Assembly (NCBI GenBank): GCA_963739985.1
Contig: CAVUCE010000003.1
Location: 77,261-141,260 of the forward strand
Direction: 5' to 3'
DNA from: CAVUCE01 sp963739985
GTDB lineage: Bacteria; Bacteroidota; Ignavibacteria; Ignavibacteriales; Ignavibacteriaceae
DNA length: 64,000 nt
Position numbers and translations under genes: made by a program. Of this stretch, positions 28,617 through 37,516 are shown one piece after another (the first letter of the stretch is position 1; each line of letters starts with the position of its first letter). The notes under the pieces were generated by a model that was not told the DNA's origin, made no database searches, and saw nothing but the letters and a program-made list of their open reading frames with translations.

Positions 28617-28638
28617 AAGCCGGACAAAAGTCCGGCTT
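28617..28638 (-). terminator. Strong terminator of the FG-GAP/propeller operon
   Basis: A 9-bp perfect stem (AAGCCGGAC with GTCCGGCTT), AAAA loop and a long T run on the minus strand, 24 bases past the stop. Confidence 0.9.
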
Positions 28639-28661
28639 GGAAAATTAAAAACAGTCTAATA

Positions 28662-31283
28662 TTATTTCAACAAGACCATTTTCTTGGTAATTACATTTTG
28701 TCCAGCAGTTAATCTGTAAATGTATGTACCACTAGCTAACTTAGAAGCGTTAAATTGAACTTCATGAGTTCCGGCAGCCATAGGCTGATGGTTTAACAAA
28801 GTAGCTACTTGTTGACCCAAAATATCATAGATTCTTAAATCAACATTTCCAGCTTGATTCAATCCAAATTTAATTGTTGTACTTGGGTTGAATGGATTAG
28901 GATAGTTTTGATCCACATAAAATGATTGAGGAACAAATTTATCTTTAACATCTGTTAAAACACCATTAATTAATTTAGCGTAAACTGTATCAACACTTGA
29001 TACAAGTGCAGTTTCAGAACCTTTTGCAATTAATACCATGGCTACATCAACTGTGTCTTTACCAGCCAATGCTTTAAGAATGTCTAATCCTGTAAACGTT
29101 ACCATAGTGTCTTTTCCACCATTATTGGCAGCTTTCTGGAAAATTGCATTTCCACCAGCCATTACCTTAAATTGGTAGACTACTTCATCACCATTAAGAT
29201 CAACAGCAGGTGACCATTTTACCGTATCAATTTCAGTTGAATCATTTATTGATAATGGACCAGCCATAGCTTGTTGATGCAATTTTGCATCAAAGAAGAA
29301 GTATGGAGAAGGTGGCGCAGCTACGCCTTGTGTAAACTGGCTATAGAAACTTGGAATGATTTGGTAACCATCATTCGCAGGAGTAGCAGTAGTGAATTGA
29401 GATCCGACTCCTACTACATTAACTGGCCATGTTGGTTCGGGCATTCCATCAATTTTAGTATCGCTGTCAATTCTCATAGTTAATGTATTATAACCATCCC
29501 ATAACGTCATATTTGAAGAGCTACCGTCTGCAGGCCATGCATTAGAACTTGCAGTTTTAGCAACTCCATCAAGTTCGATTAATACATTTTCGTACCATTC
29601 TCCATGATCTACAAATTCCGGAATAGATACTTTCTTAGGTGTTAAGACTCTACCAGTATCAAGTACAGTTAAATCTGTAGTAGGATCCGCAACATCTATT
29701 TCAGTGGTACCATTGTAGAAAGCTACTTGACCTTTTACAAGTACTCTGTCTCCATAATTCAATACTGGTCCTTGAACACCACCATTAAATATGGTAACGC
29801 CTCTTGAACCATCTTGAATTGTATAGCTGAATCTTGCAGTTCCTTGCATATTAACAGCATTAACAACACCAATAACTTTCATTGTTGATCCTAAGTTATC
29901 AGGTGAATAATCGTTATTTGCGTCAACTCTTGCTTCAGCGATAGTAGAAAGGCTATCTACTTTCATTGAGTTAAGAACTACTATAGGAGCTGCTGTACCG
30001 CTTCTATCGATACCTGAATAAACTATTTCATCTGTAGAAGCATCAGCATCTATTTTACCTGAAGATAAAATATCCCATTGATCTCCGCTCTTAACAGAAG
30101 AATCTACTAAAGCGGTTGAGTAGCTAGACATGCTAGTGATGTCTCCGCCATTATAATAGAGAACGTAGATAGATGCATCAGGAGTTGAATAACCTGAACG
30201 AGAACCAAAAGCTATATCCATATGACCGTCGCCATTGAAATCGCCAAGAGCGCTTCCGTTAAGTCTTCCACTACCTAAAGGAGCAAAATCTCCAACTTCT
30301 GTAGTCGAAAGAGAATCGCCTGCCGGCTGTAGTAAGTATACTTTACCATCATTAACTGAACCGATTAATATTTCTTTGTGACCATCACCATTAAGATCTA
30401 CTACCTCGGCAGTTTTCCATGTACCGCCAGGTGCCGTAGCTGGATAAACTTTACCAAAAGTATATTTACCATTTGCATAGTATATCGGCTGCATGTCTCC
30501 ACTGCCATAACTGAACAAATAAATAGTACTATCAATAACGGCTACATCCGGATAAGAAAAACCAAAGGCGCTCGTATCTGCAATACCTGTGGTATCCATT
30601 TTCCATGTTTCGGATCCATCTCCATTATCAGGAATGTTATCTACAGAGATAACACCAAAATGGTAGTTGCCAGCTCTTGTTGTGAAGATTAATTCCTGTT
30701 TTCCATCGTTATTAACATCAGCTGCAACCCACCTGAAGGCACGGCTATTGTTACTAACAACTGCAGAATCCGGCAACATATTCCAGGTAGCATTAGCTTT
30801 AAATCCACCGGAACCATCAGGAACACCAAGATTATCACTTCCGCCGCCAACAGCTTCATAATCAAGTAGACGAATCTTACCGTTAGTATAAGGAGAAGCA
30901 TTTACCGGTCCCCAAACAACTTCCATTTTACCATCGCCATCTAAATCGGCTACAGTTAAGGGGCACCAGGTATTTTGATCGTTAAGTTCAGAAGGAACAG
31001 ATGCCCAAACTGAATCCCACGAAGTTCCATTATATTTGAATTCATAAATACGAGGCTGAACACCGCCCAAATTTAATTCGCCGCTAACAGCATAAATTTG
31101 AGGAGCCCCGCTACCGGTTACGTCTTCACCGGCAACTAGATTTCCATATCCTTCGGGATCTTGTGGTCTCGGAGGAATTATTGAGTTTCTTTGATAAATT
31201 GTTGTTTGAGCGCTAACAGATCCCGCAAAAACAATAGTTAGAAAGAAGAATAAAACCTTCTTAATAAGTGACTTTTGCTTCAT
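28662..31283 (-). CDS. Secreted FG-GAP/VCBS-repeat protein with OB-fold domain and T9SS tail
   Basis: After a signal peptide (residues 1-25, ending VSAQ) residues about 30-430 contain repeated calcium-binding FG-GAP motifs with DLDGDGKMEVVWG, DVNNDGKQELIF, DLNGDGHKEILIG and DFNGDGHMDIAFG, a seven-bladed propeller. An OB-fold-like segment follows (ANNDYSPDNLGSTMKVIGVV to about 570), then a region near residues 660-760 with DLNGDEVVYQFKVMAGGN resembling SusE-type domains. The last 85 residues (FYVDQNYPNPFNP to the end VITKKMVLLK) are the T9SS sorting tail. It lies 20 bases downstream of propeller paralogue 1 in one operon. A 5' fragment of it is duplicated at 33677-33819. Confidence 0.85.
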   Translation of the reverse strand: MKQKSLIKKVLFFFLTIVFAGSVSAQTTIYQRNSIIPPRPQDPEGYGNLVAGEDVTGSGAPQIYAVSGELNLGGVQPRIYEFKYNGTSWDSVWASVPSELNDQNTWCPLTVADLDGDGKMEVVWGPVNASPYTNGKIRLLDYEAVGGGSDNLGVPDGSGGFKANATWNMLPDSAVVSNNSRAFRWVAADVNNDGKQELIFTTRAGNYHFGVISVDNIPDNGDGSETWKMDTTGIADTSAFGFSYPDVAVIDSTIYLFSYGSGDMQPIYYANGKYTFGKVYPATAPGGTWKTAEVVDLNGDGHKEILIGSVNDGKVYLLQPAGDSLSTTEVGDFAPLGSGRLNGSALGDFNGDGHMDIAFGSRSGYSTPDASIYVLYYNGGDITSMSSYSTALVDSSVKSGDQWDILSSGKIDADASTDEIVYSGIDRSGTAAPIVVLNSMKVDSLSTIAEARVDANNDYSPDNLGSTMKVIGVVNAVNMQGTARFSYTIQDGSRGVTIFNGGVQGPVLNYGDRVLVKGQVAFYNGTTEIDVADPTTDLTVLDTGRVLTPKKVSIPEFVDHGEWYENVLIELDGVAKTASSNAWPADGSSSNMTLWDGYNTLTMRIDSDTKIDGMPEPTWPVNVVGVGSQFTTATPANDGYQIIPSFYSQFTQGVAAPPSPYFFFDAKLHQQAMAGPLSINDSTEIDTVKWSPAVDLNGDEVVYQFKVMAGGNAIFQKAANNGGKDTMVTFTGLDILKALAGKDTVDVAMVLIAKGSETALVSSVDTVYAKLINGVLTDVKDKFVPQSFYVDQNYPNPFNPSTTIKFGLNQAGNVDLRIYDILGQQVATLLNHQPMAAGTHEVQFNASKLASGTYIYRLTAGQNVITKKMVLLK

Positions 31284-31303
31284 AAATGTACCTCACATTT
31301 TAG

Positions 31304-32752
31304 TTATTTAATTAATGTCATCTTTCTAGATAACTGTTCGGTGTTTGTTCTTAACACATAAATATATGTGCCGGATGCAAGTTTCGTTGCATCAAATGAA
31401 ATATTATAAACTCCACTATCAAAGTGAGAGTTGTTTATTAAATTACTCACTAATTGTCCATTTATATCATAGACAGATAACGTTACGTTAGTAGATTTAT
31501 TAAGTGAAAATTTAATTGTAGTAGTCGGATTAAAAGGGTTCGGATAATTTTGTGATAAATTGAAATTAGCAGGTGTTAAATTTGACTCTTTTTTTATACC
31601 GGTAATCGTAATTGGAATAGTAGGAAGTGTTCCTGAATAACTCCATTTATCAACTGTCCAGCCATAGTAAGATTGATCGTATACATTGAAATTTTCATCA
31701 AAAGCTACATTAAATGTTGATGTATACCCTGATTGAACACCACTTTGACGAAGATTATATCCGCCAGTTTGATCAAGATTCCATTTTGCACAATCTATAG
31801 TATCAAGAATATCACCTGTGTTAGGATTTAATGCATAAATTCTTCCATACTCGTATCCAACTCCCAACTGAAAATCAACATCGGCTGCCGCAAATAAGAT
31901 ATTTTTGGTATTCATAAAACCTAAACCCCATGGCCCAGGATTTAATGTATCCCCACTGCTTGCTATTGGCATTTCGTCCATTTGGAATTTAAAGCCGGTG
32001 TTTTGCGTATAACCCGTGGACGGACTTCCTGTATAGCAATAAATCTTTTTTGTAGTATAGTTAGAAACATATAAAATGCTTCCATCAGAATTTGTTGTTA
32101 TACCTCTTAAATCGCCTGCTTCAGGAACTGTGACTTCCGTAATCGGAGTTGTAGTAAAATTTGTTCCCCAAGAATCCATATCGTCTTTAATACCTTTAAA
32201 GACCATTACTTTGCCCGGAGTTTGAGCATCTTTAAAGCTGGTAACATAAACATATCCATTATCATCAACATGAATTGCCCAAAGTGAATCTGCATTAGTA
32301 GCAATTCTATAAGGGGCAGATATTACAGAATCAGCACCTAGTTGAAATACTAAAATATTTCTTTGAGGATCGTTATTGGCTACATAAATTAAAGAGTCCG
32401 GGGTAGCATACAGATCCATTGCCCTGTACATGCCTATATCATCAAAACCTGCGAGCCAATGACGATAGTAATCCGCACCATATGGAATATTGCTTTTCTT
32501 CCCGTTAACTGAGTCGGCATTTAAATATTCTACTAAATAATTAGATAGTCCGTCGCTTGTTGATATTAATGCAACAAAATTGTTTTCGTTGACTACTCCA
32601 ACAGATATTGTGTTATAACCTGTTCCATTTGCATCATCGTCAGTAGTTGAGTAATTACAACTCCACGTTCCGTCAAATGTTTGCGCTAAGGAAGGTACAG
32701 CTAGCAATGAAATGAATAGTAAGAGAAAGGATACAGTACGCAAATGACTCAT
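31304..32752 (-). CDS. Secreted beta-propeller protein, paralogue 1, with T9SS tail
   Basis: The 482-residue protein has a signal peptide (residues 1-23, ending SLAQ), a propeller of about 370 residues with blades such as GMYRAMDLYATPDSLIYVA, GDLRGITTNSDGSILYVSN and NPGPWGLGFMNTKNILFAA, and a T9SS sorting tail (FNLSQNYPNPFNP to the end LSRKMTLIK). It is transcribed ahead of the FG-GAP gene (20-base gap). It is paired with paralogue 2 at 33840; signal peptide and tail are almost identical in DNA while the interior differs at roughly a quarter of residues. Binding partner unknown. Confidence 0.85.
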   Translation of the reverse strand: MSHLRTVSFLLLFISLLAVPSLAQTFDGTWSCNYSTTDDDANGTGYNTISVGVVNENNFVALISTSDGLSNYLVEYLNADSVNGKKSNIPYGADYYRHWLAGFDDIGMYRAMDLYATPDSLIYVANNDPQRNILVFQLGADSVISAPYRIATNADSLWAIHVDDNGYVYVTSFKDAQTPGKVMVFKGIKDDMDSWGTNFTTTPITEVTVPEAGDLRGITTNSDGSILYVSNYTTKKIYCYTGSPSTGYTQNTGFKFQMDEMPIASSGDTLNPGPWGLGFMNTKNILFAAADVDFQLGVGYEYGRIYALNPNTGDILDTIDCAKWNLDQTGGYNLRQSGVQSGYTSTFNVAFDENFNVYDQSYYGWTVDKWSYSGTLPTIPITITGIKKESNLTPANFNLSQNYPNPFNPTTTIKFSLNKSTNVTLSVYDINGQLVSNLINNSHFDSGVYNISFDATKLASGTYIYVLRTNTEQLSRKMTLIK

Positions 32753-33070
32753 CTTTGCCTCCTTATAGTGAATGATGTTTGGAAATGTAGATAGAACTTT
32801 AAAAAAATTACTTAAAATGTCAATATTTCTTTCATCATTTAAGCATAAAATAACTTTTGCCTAAATAATTTTGCACTATTCGGAATAATTATGTAAGGCC
32901 CTCTAATAATTTTATTGTCATGTCCTACAATATAACATTTTATTTTAATTTTCAAGCCTTTATGTTTTCTTAAACTAAAAAACTTATTCAATTAAACTAA
33001 TCTTTTACTATTTATTCATATTTATTATACTTTTATACTTATTTATATACATTTCCTATTTTTGAGGCTT

Positions 33071-33676
33071 ATGAATTTATTGCCTGTTAGGGACTATTAT
33101 AAAACAATACTTTCTGTACCGCTTCCCGCAATTGCAGGGCTTTCAACACAAATGGTTGTTTCAATTAGTTGATTCAGCAATGGTCGGGCGATTGGATGAG
33201 GCAACTTATGCATTAGCAGCCATGGGAATTGGTGTTTTGGCAACATGGGCATTAGTTAGTTTATTCTCTAGTTTAGCCACCAGGACTCATGTTATTGTTG
33301 CTAGAAGATTCGGTGCTAAAGATTATACTGCGTGCGGTAAAGTTTTAAACAATTCTTTAATAGCCGGATTTTCGGTCGGAATATTAGTTGCTGCCTTAGC
33401 CGTATTCTTTGCCCACGATATTTCTCATTACTTTTCTGCAGATCCTACAGTAGGGAGACTACATCTTTTATAGGTTTTTAGGCATACCATTTTTTCTAAT
33501 ATCTGTTTCATATTGTGGCTTCTTCTTCGGAATCAATAAAACAAAAATATTTATGTTTTCCGGAGTGATCACAAATTTATTGAATATTATTTTAAATTAT
33601 CTTTTTATATACGGAACATTTGGGATGCCAAGAATGGGATTAGCGGGCGCGGGCTTAGCATCTTCACTAGCAACTA
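33071..33676 (+). pseudogene. Truncated, frameshifted MATE transporter copy
   Basis: Compared with the intact gene at 35600, this copy has an extra A near 33164 that brings a TGA into frame within residue 35, and an 11-base loss near 33452 where GGGAG occurs twice in the parent. It then ends at the duplication junction after about 200 codons, without the second half of the transporter. It is therefore non-functional. Confidence 0.88.
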
Positions 33677-33819
33677 GGTTTCCATATCATTCGGGATCTT
33701 GTGGGCTGGAGAAATTATTGAGTTTCTTTGATAAATTGTTGTTTGAGCGCCAACAGATCCCGCATAAACAATAGTTAGAAAGATGAATAAAACCTTCTTA
33801 ATAAGTACTTTTACTTCAT
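33677..33819 (-). pseudogene. 5' fragment of the FG-GAP gene
   Basis: The sequence is a copy of 31139-31283 at about 90% identity. The start codon at 33819 is followed at the third codon by TAA (CAA in the parent), and there is a one-base loss after it, so it cannot encode the signal peptide. It lies directly downstream of propeller paralogue 2, at the same spacing as the intact gene downstream of paralogue 1. Confidence 0.85.
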
Positions 33820-33839
33820 AAAGGTAACTAACATTTTAG

Positions 33840-35285
33840 TTATTTAATTAATGTCATCTTTCTAGATAACTGTTCGGTATTTGTTCTTAACACATAAACA
33901 TATGTGCCGGATGCAAGTTTTGTTGCATCAAATGAAATATTATAAACTCCACTATCGAAGTGAGAGTTATTTATTAAATTACTCACTAATTGTCCGTTTA
34001 TATCATAGACAGATAACGTTACGCTAGTAGATTTATTAAGTGAAAATTTAATTGTAGTAGTCGGATTAAAAGGGTTCGGATAATTTTGATCAAGACTGAA
34101 TGATTTTGGTGTTAAATCGTTAACCTTTTTAATTCCTGTAATTGTTAACGGGATAGTCGGCAATGTTTCAGAGTATGTCCATTTATCAACTGACCAGCCA
34201 TAATACGAAGCAATGTACATATTAAAATTTTCATCGAAAGCCATGTTGTATATAGCTGCATAACCGGATTGTATATTTGACTGACGTAAGTTATAACCGC
34301 CAGTATGATCAAAATTCCATTTGGCGCAATCTACGGTGTCCATCTTATCACCGGTGTTTGGATTCAAAAGATAAACTCTGCCATATTCATAACCAGAACT
34401 TAATTGAAAATTGACATCACAGGCAACGTAAAGAATATTTTTAGTATTCATGAAACCTAATCCCCATGGGCCGGGATTTAATGTATCGCCTGAAAGAGCA
34501 ATTGGATGTTCATTCATCTCAAACTTGAAATCGGTATTCTGTGTATAACCCGCTGTAGGTGAACCGGTAAAACAGTAGACCTTCTTTGTATCATAGTTGG
34601 AAACATAAAGGACAGATCCGTCTTGGTTGGTAGTTACACCTCTGAGCTCTCCGGGTTCCGGCATTGTTACTTTAGTAATTGGTGTCCCGATGAACGTAGT
34701 ACCCCAAGAGTTCATATCATCTTTGATACCTTTAAAAACTAAAACTTCACTTGGAGTTGCTCCACTCTTGATATTAGTTACATAAACATATCCATTTCCG
34801 TCAACATGAATCGCCCAAAGTGAATCAGCGCCTGTCGTTATTCTATATGGTGAACTTTCAATCGAATCAGCTCCCAAAGTAAATACTAGAATATTTCTAT
34901 CGACATCATTGCTTGGTACATAAATTAGAGAGTCTGGTGTAGCGTACAATGACATTGCTCTATACATTGCAACATCATCAAATCCATATGCCCAATGTTT
35001 TTGATAATGCTCTCCGTATGGGATATTACTTTTTTTACCGTTAACGGAGTCGGCGTTTAAGAATTCTACCAAGTAGTTGGTTTGATCTTCCCTAGCCAAG
35101 AGTGCGACAAAATTATTTTCATTTACAACCCCAACGTCAATAGTTCGGTTGCCGGTACCATTAGCGTCATCGTCGGTAGTAGCATAAACACAATTCCAAT
35201 TTCCGGTAAATGTTTGCGCTAAGGAAGGTACAGCTAGCAATGAAATGAATAGTAAGAGAAAGGATATAGTACGCAAATGACTCAT
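33840..35285 (-). CDS. Secreted beta-propeller protein, paralogue 2, with T9SS tail
   Basis: The 481-residue protein mirrors paralogue 1 along its whole length: signal peptide ending SLAQ, propeller blades (AMYRAMSLYATPDSLIYVP, GELRGVTTNQDGSVLYVSN, NPGPWGLGFMNTKNILYVA) and the T9SS tail with FSLDQNYPNPFNP. Differences concentrate in residues about 25-400, including loop residues such as the tract after GVVNENNFVALL. Upstream and tail DNA are nearly identical to copy 1. No intact gene follows it in the operon, only the FG-GAP fragment. Confidence 0.85.
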   Translation of the reverse strand: MSHLRTISFLLLFISLLAVPSLAQTFTGNWNCVYATTDDDANGTGNRTIDVGVVNENNFVALLAREDQTNYLVEFLNADSVNGKKSNIPYGEHYQKHWAYGFDDVAMYRAMSLYATPDSLIYVPSNDVDRNILVFTLGADSIESSPYRITTGADSLWAIHVDGNGYVYVTNIKSGATPSEVLVFKGIKDDMNSWGTTFIGTPITKVTMPEPGELRGVTTNQDGSVLYVSNYDTKKVYCFTGSPTAGYTQNTDFKFEMNEHPIALSGDTLNPGPWGLGFMNTKNILYVACDVNFQLSSGYEYGRVYLLNPNTGDKMDTVDCAKWNFDHTGGYNLRQSNIQSGYAAIYNMAFDENFNMYIASYYGWSVDKWTYSETLPTIPLTITGIKKVNDLTPKSFSLDQNYPNPFNPTTTIKFSLNKSTSVTLSVYDINGQLVSNLINNSHFDSGVYNISFDATKLASGTYVYVLRTNTEQLSRKMTLIK

Positions 35286-35599
35286 CTTTGCCCCCTTATA
35301 GTGAATGATGTTTGAGATGTTGATTGAATTTTAAAAAAATTACTTAAAATGTCAATATTTCTTTCATCATTTAAGCATAAAATAACTTTTGCCTAAATAA
35401 TTTTGCACTATTCGGAATAATTATGTAAGGCCCTCTAATAATTTTATTGTCATATTCTACATTATAACATTTTATTTTAATTTTCAAGCCTTTATGTTTT
35501 CTTAAATTAAAAAACTTATTCAATTAAACTAATCTTTTACTATTTACTCATATTTATTTTACTTTTATACTTAGTGTACATTTTCTATTTTTGTGGCTT

Positions 35600-36940
35600 A
35601 TGAATTTATTACCTGTTAGAGACTATTATAAAAGAATACTTTCTGTGGCACTTCCCGCAATTGCAGGACTTTCAACACAAATGGTTGTTTCATTAGTAGA
35701 TTCAGCAATGGTAGGGCGATTGGATGAGGCAACTTATGCATTAGCAGCCATGGGAATTGGTGTTTTGGCAACATGGGCACTAGTTAGTTTTTTCTCTAGT
35801 TTAGCCACCGGAACTCATGTTATAGTTGCTAGAAGATTCGGTGCTAAAGATTATACTGCGTGCGGTAAAGTTTTAAACAATTCTTTAATAGCCGGATTTT
35901 CGGTCGGAATATTAGTTGCTGCCTTAGCCGCATTCTTTGCCCACGATATTTCTCATTACTTTTCTGCAGATCCTACAGTAGGGAGGCTAGCGGGAGACTA
36001 CATCTTTTATAGGTTCTTAGGCATACCATTTTTTCTAATATCTGTTTCGTATCGTGGCTTCTTCTTCGGAATCAATAAAACAAAAATATTCATGTTTTCC
36101 GGAGTGATCACAAATTTATTGAATATTATTTTAAATTATCTTTTTATATACGGAACATTTGGGATGCCAAGAATGGGATTAGCGGGCGCGGGCTTAGCAT
36201 CTTCACTAGCAACTACTTTTGATTTATTTTTCTATTTCACAGTTAACATGCTTCCCGCATATCGTAAGAAATACAAAAATTTTAGTCATTTTAACTTCGA
36301 TAAAGATACAATCAGAAGAATTCTAAAACTTTCTTTGCCTGTCTCTTTTCAAAATGTTTTCATACTGATAGGATTTTTACTTTTTGTAATTATCACCGGG
36401 TTTATTGGTTTAAAAGAACAAGCCGCAACTCAAGCGGTAATCAGTACCTTATTTATGTCATTTCTTCCGTGTTTCGGATTTGGAATAGCTGCTCAAACGT
36501 TGGTAGGGAATAACATTGGTTCTAAGAAATTTGATTTAGCTACTATATATGGATATGAGACTGCAAAAATTGCAACATATTACACCTTAATATTGGGTTT
36601 AATCTTTTTGACAATTCCACAGTTTGTGTTAATTATAATAACTACAGATCAATCTATTATAAGGGTTGCGGTTCCGGCGCTAAGAGTTGCGGGTGCTGCG
36701 CAAATATTTTATGCAACAGGAGTTGTATTAGCAAACGGTTTACAAGCAGCCGGCAAAACATTATTTGTTATGAAAGCTGAAGTAATTACCAATTTGTTTA
36801 TATTTGTCCCAATTGCTTATGTTTTTGGGATATATTTTAAATTTGGATTTGTTTGGGCATGGGCGGCATTGCCGTTTTATATAATTATTTATTCAACTGT
36901 AATTTTCTTGAAATTTAGATCCGGTACGTGGCATGAATAG
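35600..36940 (+). CDS. MATE-family multidrug efflux transporter
   Basis: The ATG at 35600 begins MNLLPVRDYYKRILSVALPAIAG; a TTG nine bases earlier is less likely. The 446-residue protein has 12 hydrophobic segments and MATE signatures: STQMVVSLVDSAMVGRLDEATYALAAMGIG in helix 1-2, THVIVARRFGAKD in the first half and FGIAAQTLVGNNIGSKK in the second. It exports cations or drugs in exchange for Na+ or H+. Its first 206 codons are duplicated as the pseudogene at 33071. Confidence 0.92.
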   Translation: MNLLPVRDYYKRILSVALPAIAGLSTQMVVSLVDSAMVGRLDEATYALAAMGIGVLATWALVSFFSSLATGTHVIVARRFGAKDYTACGKVLNNSLIAGFSVGILVAALAAFFAHDISHYFSADPTVGRLAGDYIFYRFLGIPFFLISVSYRGFFFGINKTKIFMFSGVITNLLNIILNYLFIYGTFGMPRMGLAGAGLASSLATTFDLFFYFTVNMLPAYRKKYKNFSHFNFDKDTIRRILKLSLPVSFQNVFILIGFLLFVIITGFIGLKEQAATQAVISTLFMSFLPCFGFGIAAQTLVGNNIGSKKFDLATIYGYETAKIATYYTLILGLIFLTIPQFVLIIITTDQSIIRVAVPALRVAGAAQIFYATGVVLANGLQAAGKTLFVMKAEVITNLFIFVPIAYVFGIYFKFGFVWAWAALPFYIIIYSTVIFLKFRSGTWHE

Positions 36941-37015
36941 CAATAATTAGTAATTTGTTACTTATTAAAAATTAATTTACTTGACTTTGTGAGCTCATAA
37001 AAATATATTCTAGCT

Positions 37016-37414
37016 ATGAAATTGAGTCTTAAATCATTATTTGTATTTATCGCAATTATTTCTACTGCTTTTGCTGGGGCAACCATCGAATATTTTCATC
37101 TCAGAAGCGAAGGGGATAATATCGTCTTAGAATGGAAAGTATCTGAAGAAAACAATTTAAACCATTATGTTATAAAAAGAAGTAGTGATTTTACAAATTA
37201 TTTCGAGATAGCTCAAGTTTCTCCTCATTCAGGGAATCAATTTTATACCTATACTGATAAAACTGCATACAAAACTTCTGATATGGTATTTTCTTATCAA
37301 TTAGTTATAGTTGATAATGATGGAACTTCAACTACATTAGCTCCGGTTTCAGTTTCACATAGTGTTTCTGCTGTTAAACGAACCTGGGGAAGCATAAAAG
37401 CAATGTTCCGTTAA
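37016..37414 (+). CDS. Small secreted FN3-like protein
   Basis: The 132-residue protein has a signal peptide (residues 1-21, ending AFAGA) and one immunoglobulin-like domain of the type found before T9SS tails (FHLRSEGDNIVLEWKVSEENNLNHYVIKRSSDF...FSYQLVIVDNDG), but no sorting tail; it ends WGSIKAMFR. Function unknown. A short gap of about 100 bases separates it from the SpoIID-like gene. Confidence 0.7.
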   Translation: MKLSLKSLFVFIAIISTAFAGATIEYFHLRSEGDNIVLEWKVSEENNLNHYVIKRSSDFTNYFEIAQVSPHSGNQFYTYTDKTAYKTSDMVFSYQLVIVDNDGTSTTLAPVSVSHSVSAVKRTWGSIKAMFR

Positions 37415-37516
37415 TAATAAATTTATTATTATAAAATACCTCTTAAACACAAATCTAATATTTCATTCCTTATCATTATTTTATAATTTTGGGAAACTTT
37501 ATATCTAATATAATTG

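Larger units (their letters stand above)
31132..36215. repeat. Tandem duplication of a 2.54-kb unit (copies 31132-33676 and 33670-36215)
   Basis: The unit spans the 5' end of the FG-GAP gene, a propeller gene, the intergenic region and the first part of the MATE gene. Copy 1 runs from 31132 to the junction at 33670-33676, where copy 2 begins. At the junction MATE sequence passes straight into FG-GAP sequence through GCAACTA, a 7-base string present at both parental ends (31132-31138 and 36209-36215). Intergenic and MATE parts look about 95-97% identical by eye; the propeller interiors are much more different. Confidence 0.85.

Noticed and set aside
33132..33774. Two short MATE-like frames as separate small genes
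   Set aside because: They are pieces of one decayed MATE copy, broken by an insertion and an 11-base deletion and joined to FG-GAP sequence.
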